A stretch of DNA of 37,267 bases, from NCBI GenBank assembly GCA_028689735.1, contig JAQVCP010000025.1:1-37267 (forward strand), given 5' to 3'. Source of the DNA: Hespellia sp. Its GTDB lineage: Bacteria > Bacillota > Clostridia > Lachnospirales > Lachnospiraceae. The notes under the pieces are model-generated. The model saw only the letters and a list, made by a program, of their open reading frames with translations. It was not told where the DNA came from and searched no databases. The translations under genes were made by a program, and so were the position numbers. Numbering within the stretch: position 1 is the stretch's first letter; the number at the start of each line of letters is the position of its first letter. This document shows positions 7,861 to 14,024 of the stretch, in pieces.

Positions 7861-8433
7861 TCATTCTTCGCTTATCATTTGTTCACTTTTACACGATATT
7901 AGTCTTGCCATAATAATTTCTTCGATTCTCTCTGCAATCGCATCAATCGTCAGATTGAATTCTTTATCAAACCAATGAATTAGAATCTGTGTCAATGCTC
8001 CGCTGAAAAAAGCGATGGTATAATCCGGATTTGTTTCGTTTTCATTATATCTTTTAAATAAATCAATTTGGGGAAGGTACTGTTCGAACATATCTTCCAA
8101 ATAATATGTGAGCTTGTTGTCTATCAAGATCTTTACAAAACTTTTCTCTTCCTGAAAAAATGTAAAGAACTGCGCAGCCATTTCTTTAACAGATATTTCT
8201 TTAAAATCTGCACATTTCTCCTTAAATGTCAAAAACAGACATTCGAAATGATAGGCCATGATTTCATCCTTCGACTCATAAATCTGATAAAAAGTCTGCC
8301 TGGAAAGATCTGCTTCTAAGCAGATATCTTTTATGGATATTTTTGCATAAAGCTGATTTGACAGCAGCCGAATCAGTGCTTCCCGAATCCATTCTCTGGA
8401 TTTTATAGCAGATGGATTATTCCCCTGATACAT
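7861..8433 (-). CDS. TetR/AcrR-family transcriptional regulator
   Basis: The 190-residue repressor has a helix-turn-helix at about residues 15-55: IREALIRLL, then ISIKDICLEADLSRQTFYQIYESKDEIM. The ligand domain follows (IAFFSGALTQILIHWFDKEF). The start at 8433 is preferred because AGAGG lies 4 nt and AAAGGAG 11 nt upstream; an in-frame TTG at 8454 would overlap that RBS. It is divergent from the 7-TM protein/ferredoxin operon, with repeated TTGACA-N2-TGTCAA elements between them, so it probably controls both directions. The effector is unknown. Confidence 0.88.
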   Translation of the reverse strand: MYQGNNPSAIKSREWIREALIRLLSNQLYAKISIKDICLEADLSRQTFYQIYESKDEIMAYHFECLFLTFKEKCADFKEISVKEMAAQFFTFFQEEKSFVKILIDNKLTYYLEDMFEQYLPQIDLFKRYNENETNPDYTIAFFSGALTQILIHWFDKEFNLTIDAIAERIEEIIMARLISCKSEQMISEE

Positions 8434-8498
8434 ATATCCTCTGTCTCCTTTCAAAAGTATTACATAATCTCAAATCTGTATGACTTGTTTTCAGAATA

Positions 8499-8587
8499 TT
8501 GACTCATGTCAGACTTTATTTTATGCTAAACATTGACACATGTCAACTTTTTAAAAATTGTGTCAAGTTCTAATTTAAAACTTGACA
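8499..8587. promoter_or_regulatory. Divergent promoter with repeated TGACA-type operators
   Basis: Minus-strand promoter of tetR: -35 TTGACA (8546-8541), 17-bp spacer, -10 TAAAAT (8523-8518). A palindrome TTGACA-CA-TGTCAA (8533-8546) covers the -35, and a second near-copy TTGACTCATGTCA (8499-8511) covers the start region. A 9-bp inverted repeat TGTCAAGTT / AACTTGACA (8561-8569, 8579-8587) lies on the side of the 7-TM gene. These are probable binding sites of the adjacent TetR regulator. Confidence 0.65.
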
Positions 8588-8652
8588 TGCAGTGTCGGAT
8601 CATTTTCGAATAGTAAATTCAAGATGGACTGATATTCCAAAGGAGGTATTTT

Positions 8653-9294
8653 ATGATTATTTTTTTAACATTATTATCTGGAATTGGATGGATGATTGTA
8701 TATGAAGAGTGTATCAGGCTTGGATTCAAGCATAAAACATATGCCATGCCATTCTGGGCTCTTGCACTAAACATTACTTGGGAGATCATTTACAGCTACT
8801 CCGATATTTTTCTTGGCGCTCATGGCCCTCTGAGGGGCATCACGGCTGCACAGGCAGTTGTAAATGTGTTCTGGGTGTGTCTGGACTGTGTCATTTGCTA
8901 TACCTATTTTAAATATGGCAAGAAGGAATGGCCACAAAAAATATCTGGAAAGCTGTTCGTTCCATGGAGCCTGCTGATTCTTCTTTGCAGTGGCCTGCTT
9001 CAGCTTGCTTTTGTCAAAGAATTCGGTTTTGTTCTTGCAGCTGAGTATTCTGCGTTTTTACAGAATTTGTTAATGTCCCTTCTGTTCATTCACCTTTTCA
9101 TCTCAAGAAAAAATATGGAAGGACAGTCACTGCTGCTTGCCGTAGCAAAATGGATTGGGACCCTCGCGCCCACCATCTTGATGGGTGTGATTCACTTCAA
9201 CATTGTAGTTCTGACAGCAGGATTATTCTGCTCTGTATTTGACATTATTTACATTATTCTGCTAGTGAAAGAGAGGAAGGTGCATCGTGAGTAA
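8653..9294 (+). CDS. Seven-TM protein resembling transmembrane (Pyr4-type) terpene cyclases
   Basis: The 213-residue integral membrane protein has about seven helices. It resembles the small 7-TM family that includes fungal Pyr4/PaxB-like terpene cyclases and bacterial homologues. An acidic residue in a WE pair in helix 3 (LALNITWEIIYSY) and an acidic residue in the last helix region (CSVFDIIYII) sit where Pyr4-like enzymes have catalytic Glu and Asp. I base this on overall pattern, not an alignment; a plain small-molecule-binding membrane protein remains possible. The start is unambiguous, with AGGAGG 6 nt before ATG. The ferredoxin gene overlaps its stop, so the two are coupled, and the divergent TetR probably represses them. 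Confidence 0.65.
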   Translation: MIIFLTLLSGIGWMIVYEECIRLGFKHKTYAMPFWALALNITWEIIYSYSDIFLGAHGPLRGITAAQAVVNVFWVCLDCVICYTYFKYGKKEWPQKISGKLFVPWSLLILLCSGLLQLAFVKEFGFVLAAEYSAFLQNLLMSLLFIHLFISRKNMEGQSLLLAVAKWIGTLAPTILMGVIHFNIVVLTAGLFCSVFDIIYIILLVKERKVHRE

Positions 9295-9508
9295 TGTTCT
9301 TTTAAAAGTCGCCTGGAAACTACTTGGACGCAAGGAATTGCATATAGAGAAAGATCTGTGTGTAAGATGTGGAAAATGCTATCAAACATGTACGCATGGC
9401 GCAATCACTCAAAATGAGGATAAATCCTATGAAATCAACCGTGATAACTGTCACCGCTGTAATCACTGTTTAGAGAACTGTCCAAAGAAAGCAATCAAAA
9501 TGGGATGA
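9287..9508 (+). CDS. Small 2[4Fe-4S] ferredoxin
   Basis: The 73-residue electron carrier has two classical cluster motifs, CVRCGKCYQTC (about residues 25-35) and CHRCNHCLENCP (about residues 55-66). A ~24-residue leader (VLLKVAWKLLGRKELHI) precedes them and could be a partner-docking amphipathic helix. The start is GTG, 6 nt after GAGGAAGG, and the gene overlaps the stop of the 7-TM protein gene by 8 nt. Co-translation suggests that the ferredoxin supplies electrons to a reaction linked to the membrane protein or its substrate. Confidence 0.88.
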   Translation: MSNVLLKVAWKLLGRKELHIEKDLCVRCGKCYQTCTHGAITQNEDKSYEINRDNCHRCNHCLENCPKKAIKMG

Positions 9509-9538
9509 TGCAGGTTTGTGTTAACCACATATATGCAT

Positions 9539-9577
9539 AAAAATACCACCTGATAAACATTACATTTATCAGGTGGT
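9539..9577 (-). terminator. Rho-independent terminator downstream of the pseudouridine synthase
   Basis: A 13-bp perfect stem (ACCACCTGATAAA / TTTATCAGGTGGT, 9545-9557 and 9565-9577) with a 7-nt loop is followed on the minus strand by ATTTTTATG. It would stop transcripts coming from the pseudouridine synthase gene or from repeat copy B. The plus-strand side lacks a T-tract, so it is not the ferredoxin terminator. Confidence 0.75.
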
Positions 9578-9599
9578 ACAACACCGATAAACAATTTCG

Positions 9600-9718
9600 T
9601 CATGTCATATTCTCCTGTATATGATGTAATGTCACTTAATCTAGTTTCCCCTTTTTTGTATAGAAGTCAACCATGCAATCTTAACCAATTTTTCCCTTCA
9701 TCCTATAGAATCCTTATT
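9600..9718. repeat. Direct repeat copy B: orphan lrgA promoter region
   Basis: Second copy of the 119-bp segment at 7688-7806. It starts 5 bp after the stop of the pseudouridine synthase gene and is not followed by lrgA: after its ATG the sequence diverges and runs into the terminator at 9539-9577. One of the five mismatches changes the first base of the -10 (TAAACT to GAAACT), so this promoter copy may be weak or dead. Confidence 0.9.
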
Positions 9719-9723
9719 CAGTT

Positions 9724-10485
9724 TTAAAAGCATCTCTCATCAATTCTTTTATACCCGCCTTTTCCAAGTGTCTCATCCAACACCACTCTTCCAATAGAAA
9801 CACGTTTCAAGTAAACTACATGACATCCAAGCCGTTTCATCATCCGCTTCACTTGATGCTTTTTCCCCTCGAAAATGGTAAGGTAACCGGAACTTACCTC
9901 TTCTCTGTGCAGATTACGTTTTACCGCATAACACCCCTCTTGCCGCATTTGCTCCCTGAGCACACTATATTTTCCTGTTGTCAGCACCTTGATTTTTGCA
10001 GGGATGGTAATCTCACCATCACCAATGTCCATACCTGTTTCAATCCTGCGAATTTCCTCTGCGTCAATCCTTCCAAATACCCAGAAATAATAGGTCTTTT
10101 CCACATGATGTTCCGGATTCATGAGCAGATGGTTTAATTCTCCGTCATTTGTAATCAGCAGAAGTCCTTCCGTATTCTTATCCAGCCTGCCCACCGCAAA
10201 CAATCCTGTCGTGTCAATATCAGTCAGATAATCAAATACGGTTCTGCAGTTCTCATCTTGCTTTGCGGTGATACAGCCCTGTGGTTTATAGAACATGTAG
10301 CAGACTTTTTCTATATTGGACATTTCCTTTTCCTGATACATAATCTTATCCTTTGACGGATTTACATCGAATGCGGGAATACAGATTACGTCCCCGTTTA
10401 CCCGCACATCCCCCCGGTATATATATTCTTTTACTTTCTTACGTGTACCAATCTGTGCCAGTGACAGGTATTTGTCTAATCTCAT
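9724..10485 (-). CDS. RsuA/RluB-family pseudouridine synthase
   Basis: This enzyme converts uridine to pseudouridine in rRNA. The 253-residue protein starts with an S4 RNA-binding domain (MRLDKYLSLAQIGTRKKVKE, residues 1-50). The catalytic domain contains VGRLDKNTEGLLLITNDG (catalytic Asp about residue 100) and EGKKHQVKRMMKRLGCHV towards the C-terminus. This is the RsuA/RluB/RluE/RluF class; target position cannot be read from sequence, though RsuA (16S) or RluF-like specificity is likely given the short linkers. The ATG follows AGAGG by 8 nt. Confidence 0.9.
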   Translation of the reverse strand: MRLDKYLSLAQIGTRKKVKEYIYRGDVRVNGDVICIPAFDVNPSKDKIMYQEKEMSNIEKVCYMFYKPQGCITAKQDENCRTVFDYLTDIDTTGLFAVGRLDKNTEGLLLITNDGELNHLLMNPEHHVEKTYYFWVFGRIDAEEIRRIETGMDIGDGEITIPAKIKVLTTGKYSVLREQMRQEGCYAVKRNLHREEVSSGYLTIFEGKKHQVKRMMKRLGCHVVYLKRVSIGRVVLDETLGKGGYKRIDERCF

Positions 10486-10541
10486 TTTTACAACCTCTTT
10501 ATGTATGTCAAATGCTTTATATTCCGCATCGTTGTCTTCTA

Positions 10542-11159
10542 CTATCTTCTCTTATAGATCCGGTAAAATTCCCTTACCTGCTTATCCAAAATCTGCAGTG
10601 CTTCTTCATCCTTTTCTGGACTGGCCGCATATTTGCTCAGCAGAAAGAAAATGGGTGAATAGAAATACACGGCCATGACCTGTGGGTCAGCATCAACAAA
10701 GATATGTTCCCTGCTCATCTGTGCAAACAGCGCAGTCTGATACGTAATACTGTCCTCCAGAAACAATTTCCGGAAAACCTCATAAACTTCCGGATTCTGG
10801 AACTGTTCAATGGTTCCCATTCTCCAGAATCTGGATACGAAGGAATCTCTTAGATAAAATAAAAAGATTTTTTTGCTGAACGCCACCAGCGTCTCCTCAT
10901 CAAATGTGGCATAGACCGCCGCAGACGCCTTCATATCATTGTCTGCCGGCAATCCGAGCGCATCTGACATCCTCTCTATGTGCTGCTTCATAGTATCCAC
11001 AATGGTGTCCAGTATCTCCTGCTTGCTCTTAAAATGCTTGTACAGAGAAGCATCTCTGATTCCCACTGCATCTGCAATGTTCTTTACACTTGTTCCTTTA
11101 AATCCATTGACAGAAAACAAGGTCAGTGCCTCTTCTACGATTCTTTCCCCGGTTGTCAT
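10542..11159 (-). CDS. TetR/AcrR-family regulator of the radical SAM operon
   Basis: The 205-residue repressor has a helix-turn-helix in GERIVEEALTLFSVNGFKGTS and IADAVGIRDASLYKHFKSKQEILD (about residues 4-50). The ligand domain continues to FFLLSKYAASPEKDEEALQILDKQVREFYRIYKRR, with no membrane segment. The start is taken at 11159 because it forms an ATGA overlap with the stop of the radical SAM gene, with GGGAGGAAG 7 nt upstream; an in-frame ATG at 11195 lies inside the upstream gene. It is the second gene of the operon and probably autoregulates it through the palindromic promoter at 12322-12377. Confidence 0.88.
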   Translation of the reverse strand: MTTGERIVEEALTLFSVNGFKGTSVKNIADAVGIRDASLYKHFKSKQEILDTIVDTMKQHIERMSDALGLPADNDMKASAAVYATFDEETLVAFSKKIFLFYLRDSFVSRFWRMGTIEQFQNPEVYEVFRKLFLEDSITYQTALFAQMSREHIFVDADPQVMAVYFYSPIFFLLSKYAASPEKDEEALQILDKQVREFYRIYKRR

Positions 11160-12277
11160 ACGACAGCTTCCTCCCGTTCCCTGCTCTCTTGGCAAAATAC
11201 TTTCACCGTCTCTTCCTGTTCAAACAGCACACAGCCGCCCCGGTGTTCCGTTATCAATGTTCCACTGTCCTGAAGCCTTCTAAAAAGTGGGGAATCCAGT
11301 GCCGCTCTCAGAGATACATCCTTTAGGCTGGTATCCGAATAGGCCGAAAACGGGCACGGCTCTGCACCGCCGCAGGCATTGATATGAAAGAACCCCCTTC
11401 CCGCGGCCAGACATCCCCCCGAGGTTTTTTCGTCCCCCGGAAATGATACAAAGACCAGCTCCGGATATTTTTCCCGAAGCTTCGTCAGGCGGTTCTTCAT
11501 GAACGTACGGTCAGCCTCATCCGGAGCAAGCTCTGTCGTATCGGAGTTTACCGGAACATATTCCACATAGACCACGGCCTTACAACCTTTCTTAATCAGG
11601 GACTTTAAAAAGATATCGCCCATCACTTCCTGCATATTATCCTTCTGTACAGTCACCGAACTTCCAAAAACGATTTCTCTTTTCTTCAATTCATCCATGT
11701 CCTGAATGAGTTTATCGTAGGTGCCCTCTCCTCTTCTACTGTCTGTAATCTCCTGCTCTCCCTCTATGCTCAATACCGGGAGCAGATTTGGATTCGCGGC
11801 GAACAGCCTTATGGTTTCTTCCGAAAACATGGTTCCGTTCGTGAACACAGGAAACAGGATTTTTTTATGTAGACCGGCTGTCCTCAAGACATCCTGGCGA
11901 AGCATGGGCTCGCCTCCTGCAAGTAGGATGAAGGAGATGCCAAGTTCCTGTGCCTCATCGAATATGTGGCCCCACTCTGTCTCCGTGAGCATCCGGTTCT
12001 TGTCGTCAGCCTCGTCAAAGCAATTGTGGTTTGCCCTTGCATAGCATCCCTTGCAGTGGAGGTTACAGCTTGTCGTAATGCTGGCAATCAGAAATGGTGG
12101 GATATGCTGTCCTTCCTCCTCAAATCTTTTTCTGAGACTGTTCGCCTCCTTATTGTGATTCAGGTACTGTAGCATAAAAATACCTGCTGTCGGATTCTTT
12201 AACGATGCCTTCCAGATTCCTTTTACAATACGTTCCACCCCATTGGTCAAATAGGATTCTAAATGAAATTCCGCCAT
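11156..12277 (-). CDS. Radical SAM/SPASM-like protein
   Basis: The 373-residue S-adenosylmethionine radical enzyme has the [4Fe-4S] motif CNLHCKGCYAR (CX3CX2C, about residues 70-77) and the SAM-binding GGEPMLR (about residue 121). The C-terminal part has extra cysteines in a SPASM-like arrangement (SGGCLAAGRGFFHINACGGAEPCPFS, split over residues ~285-312, and GGCVLFEQ), which suggests auxiliary Fe-S clusters as in peptide- or protein-modifying maturases. No candidate precursor peptide is adjacent. It overlaps tetR by 4 nt. GGAAGGGAG precedes the ATG. The substrate is unknown; the TetR partner suggests that expression is induced by a small molecule. Confidence 0.87.
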   Translation of the reverse strand: MAEFHLESYLTNGVERIVKGIWKASLKNPTAGIFMLQYLNHNKEANSLRKRFEEEGQHIPPFLIASITTSCNLHCKGCYARANHNCFDEADDKNRMLTETEWGHIFDEAQELGISFILLAGGEPMLRQDVLRTAGLHKKILFPVFTNGTMFSEETIRLFAANPNLLPVLSIEGEQEITDSRRGEGTYDKLIQDMDELKKREIVFGSSVTVQKDNMQEVMGDIFLKSLIKKGCKAVVYVEYVPVNSDTTELAPDEADRTFMKNRLTKLREKYPELVFVSFPGDEKTSGGCLAAGRGFFHINACGGAEPCPFSAYSDTSLKDVSLRAALDSPLFRRLQDSGTLITEHRGGCVLFEQEETVKVFCQESREREEAVV

Positions 12278-12321
12278 GATATTCTCCCTTCCTGTTGCAA
12301 AATGCTCCTAAAAAGAAAACA

Positions 12322-12377
12322 AGCTAGTGAATACTAGCCTATGCGTTCATCATAGGCTAGTATTCACTAGCTGTCAA
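12322..12377 (-). promoter_or_regulatory. Radical SAM-tetR promoter with a 22-bp perfect palindromic operator
   Basis: Minus-strand promoter: -35 TTGACA (12377-12372), 17-bp spacer, -10 TATGAT (12354-12349). The arms 12322-12343 and 12351-12372 are perfectly inverted, separated by 7 nt. Each arm holds its own TAGT-GAAT-ACTA dyad, so two TetR-type operators flank the -10: one in the spacer and one over the transcription start. Strong candidate for autoregulation by the operon's TetR. Confidence 0.8.
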
Positions 12378-12395
12378 GTTAATTTTTGAAGTTGT

Positions 12396-12476
12396 TTATA
12401 ACTTTTTTATGACTTTTTCCGGAACACCGCCGACAATGATATTCTCCGGTACATCCTTTGTAACACCAGCCCCTGC
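12396..12476 (-). pseudogene. C-terminal fossil of a hexapeptide acetyltransferase
   Basis: Read on the minus strand, an open frame ends in a stop at 12398-12396 and encodes AGAGVTKD followed by VPENIIVGGVPEKVIKKL. This is the characteristic C-terminal end of left-handed beta-helix (maltose/serine O-acetyltransferase-like) enzymes. Nothing resembling the rest of the gene is present upstream, so only about 26 codons remain. Confidence 0.6.
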
Positions 12477-12609
12477 TGAAAGGTAGCGTAGCTGCAGGAT
12501 GTTCATGAGCAAGTAGCAGAGCGGATTGCGAATGTCTGCTTTACTGTACAGAGGTAATGTGAATTGTGAGAGTCCGCTTTACTGAAATAAATACGAGGAG
12601 AGGACAAAG

Positions 12610-12645
12610 ATGGAACTCAAGATATTGCAGAATTTTCTTACTTCA
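12610..12645 (+). pseudogene. N-terminal fossil of a LysR-type regulator
   Basis: A strong ribosome binding site (GAGGAGAGG, 12594-12602) is followed by ATG and codons for MELKILQNFLT, the canonical first residues of LysR-family regulators. The LysR match then stops; the region merges into the 3' end of the convergent gene at 12638. Only about 11 codons remain, so chance resemblance cannot be fully excluded. Confidence 0.45.
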
Positions 12646-13006
12646 CCCCTTTACAGATTGGAATCAGCATCAGCAAAACAACAATTCCCACCAATCCGAT
12701 TACAATTCCTGCCACCATATGGCTCCATACCATCGTCATACACATTCCAATGCCAAGTCCAAGTGCCCCGATGATTGCGACCACAGTCGTAAGAACTGCT
12801 TTTCCTGTGATTTTAATTGACTCTTTGTGCTCCATTTTTCTCCACACAAACACTGTAGCCAGTGCCATTAACATGCCGGCGCATCCCATGATGACACCCG
12901 GCCGGAATGCATTCCATTCCGAAAGTGTTGCCATGCACATTCCCAATGCAAAAAACACACCACTTACTGTTCCCATTACCAATGCTGTAAAATTACTCTT
13001 CTTCAT
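12638..13006 (-). CDS. Small four-helix membrane protein, unknown function
   Basis: The 122-residue protein has about four transmembrane helices (NFTALVMGTVSGVFFALGMC, RPGVIMGCAGMLMALATVF, VLTTVVAIIGALGLGIGMC, VAGIVIGLVGIVVLLMLIPI) and short Lys-rich loops (WRKMEHKESIKITGK). It resembles a hypothetical family common in Clostridia with the conserved SEWNAFRPG and GIGMC blocks; I know no function. The ATG follows AAAGAGG by 8 nt. The start of the 84-residue repeat protein gene is 54 bp upstream on the same strand, so the two may be co-transcribed. Confidence 0.75.
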   Translation of the reverse strand: MKKSNFTALVMGTVSGVFFALGMCMATLSEWNAFRPGVIMGCAGMLMALATVFVWRKMEHKESIKITGKAVLTTVVAIIGALGLGIGMCMTMVWSHMVAGIVIGLVGIVVLLMLIPICKGVK

Positions 13007-13059
13007 TTTTTATACCTCTTTCCATTTTCTAATATTTCTGATGAGTTGCCGGTTTTTTC

Positions 13060-13314
13060 TTACATTTCTGTTTTTTTCGCTGCTTGTCTTTCCTTTGTTT
13101 CTTGTGCAAGACGTTTTCTTGCATCCTCCACGGACTCACCGTCTCTCGTCAGATACTGATCCACAAAGGCATCTGCAATTTTGTTATATCCTCCGACTGC
13201 CGTGTCCTCGATTTTCTGATAGCCTCCCACTACAGTTTCTTCAATTTTCTTGTATCCGCCTGCCACTTTTTCTGCAATTTTTTTGTTTGCAGCAACCAGT
13301 TTTGATTTTGCCAT
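13060..13314 (-). CDS. Small protein with 11-residue GGYxKI repeats
   Basis: The 84-residue protein contains three tandem 11-residue repeats at residues 17-49, with consensus V(V/A)GGY-x-K-I-E-x-T. A charged tail follows (FVDQYLTRDGESVEDARKRL), with no membrane segment. The 11-residue periodicity suggests an amphipathic helix that could lie on a membrane. Similar small proteins occur in Lachnospiraceae, without known function. The ATG is preceded by AAAGGAG at 10 nt. It lies just upstream of the four-helix membrane protein gene, which could be its partner. Confidence 0.75.
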   Translation of the reverse strand: MAKSKLVAANKKIAEKVAGGYKKIEETVVGGYQKIEDTAVGGYNKIADAFVDQYLTRDGESVEDARKRLAQETKERQAAKKTEM

Positions 13315-13418
13315 TTTTGATTTTCTCCTTTTCTTTGAACATCATCTTGTTGATAGGTATAGAATACTTCAAGATTGTTTCTAAAATATCTGAGTTATGT
13401 TTGAGAATTATTAATTGT

Positions 13419-13449
13419 AAAAAAAGAGCAACACCTCTTTGTGCTACTC
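13419..13449 (-). terminator. Rho-independent terminator of the RR-HK-membrane protein operon
   Basis: On the minus strand, a 9-bp stem with two G-U pairs (GAGTAGCAC / GTGTTGCTC, 13449-13441 and 13434-13426) is followed by TTTTTTT (13425-13419). It lies 27 bp past the stop of the gene at 13476. Confidence 0.7.
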
Positions 13450-13475
13450 TCATTCCGTCATATAAATCCCCTAGT

Positions 13476-14021
13476 CTAAATCAGAAGATTATGTCCTTTT
13501 TCACAGATTTCATAGATTTCCTCTCTCTTCGCTTCGATCATCGGCTCTAATTCCTGTGATTTTTTCAATATCATCCTTTTGTATAGGAAAACAGGAAGTG
13601 CCCATCCTGCAAATCCCGGAACAGCTAATAGGATGCAGAGCAGGATAAGTGGCGGCTCATGTGTAATCGCAAAGGTGGAACATGCCATAAATGCAGTTCC
13701 CAATATTCCGGTGATCAGGGAAATTACGGTCGCAGTGCCCGTCTTTGACGCCTCCAGAGCGCTTATCTGCTTTAAGCAGTCCTCAAAATATCTCTGCAGT
13801 CTTGTAAGCTCTGCTTTATTCATGATTTTCCGGTCCCTTTTCAGGCGGAGCACTGTATTTCCTTTTCTCTCACTTTCCATCGGTGCCTGCTGTCTCTCAT
13901 CCATCTCCCAGCCAAAGTTCTCATATCCATCCAGATAAAAGGACAGCTGACTTTTTTCCACCACCAGCTCTTTATATTCGTAACCGATATAGTGCTTTCC
14001 CGTCCCGTTGATTTCATGCAT
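13476..14021 (-). CDS. Membrane protein linked to the two-component system, unknown function
   Basis: The 181-residue protein has a soluble N-terminal ~90 residues (MHEINGTGKHYIGYEYKELV, LRLKRDRKIMNKAELTRLQRYFEDCL), two membrane helices (ATVISLITGILGTAFMACSTF and LILLCILLAVPGFAGWALPVFLY), and a charged C-terminal helix. It belongs to a conserved clostridial family of unknown function often found beside OmpR-type two-component genes. It starts 3 nt after the kinase stop; the RBS AAGGAGG overlaps the end of the kinase gene. It may be a target or accessory of the system. Confidence 0.72.
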   Translation of the reverse strand: MHEINGTGKHYIGYEYKELVVEKSQLSFYLDGYENFGWEMDERQQAPMESERKGNTVLRLKRDRKIMNKAELTRLQRYFEDCLKQISALEASKTGTATVISLITGILGTAFMACSTFAITHEPPLILLCILLAVPGFAGWALPVFLYKRMILKKSQELEPMIEAKREEIYEICEKGHNLLI

Positions 14022-14024
14022 AGT

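Noticed and set aside
9539-9577. Terminator as the end of the ferredoxin transcript
   Set aside because: The T-tract is on the minus-strand side only; on the plus strand the hairpin is followed by ACAACACC.
12750-13550. 266-residue plus-strand open frame
   Set aside because: It runs antisense through two well-supported minus-strand genes and a terminator, with a composition of shadow type and no RBS.
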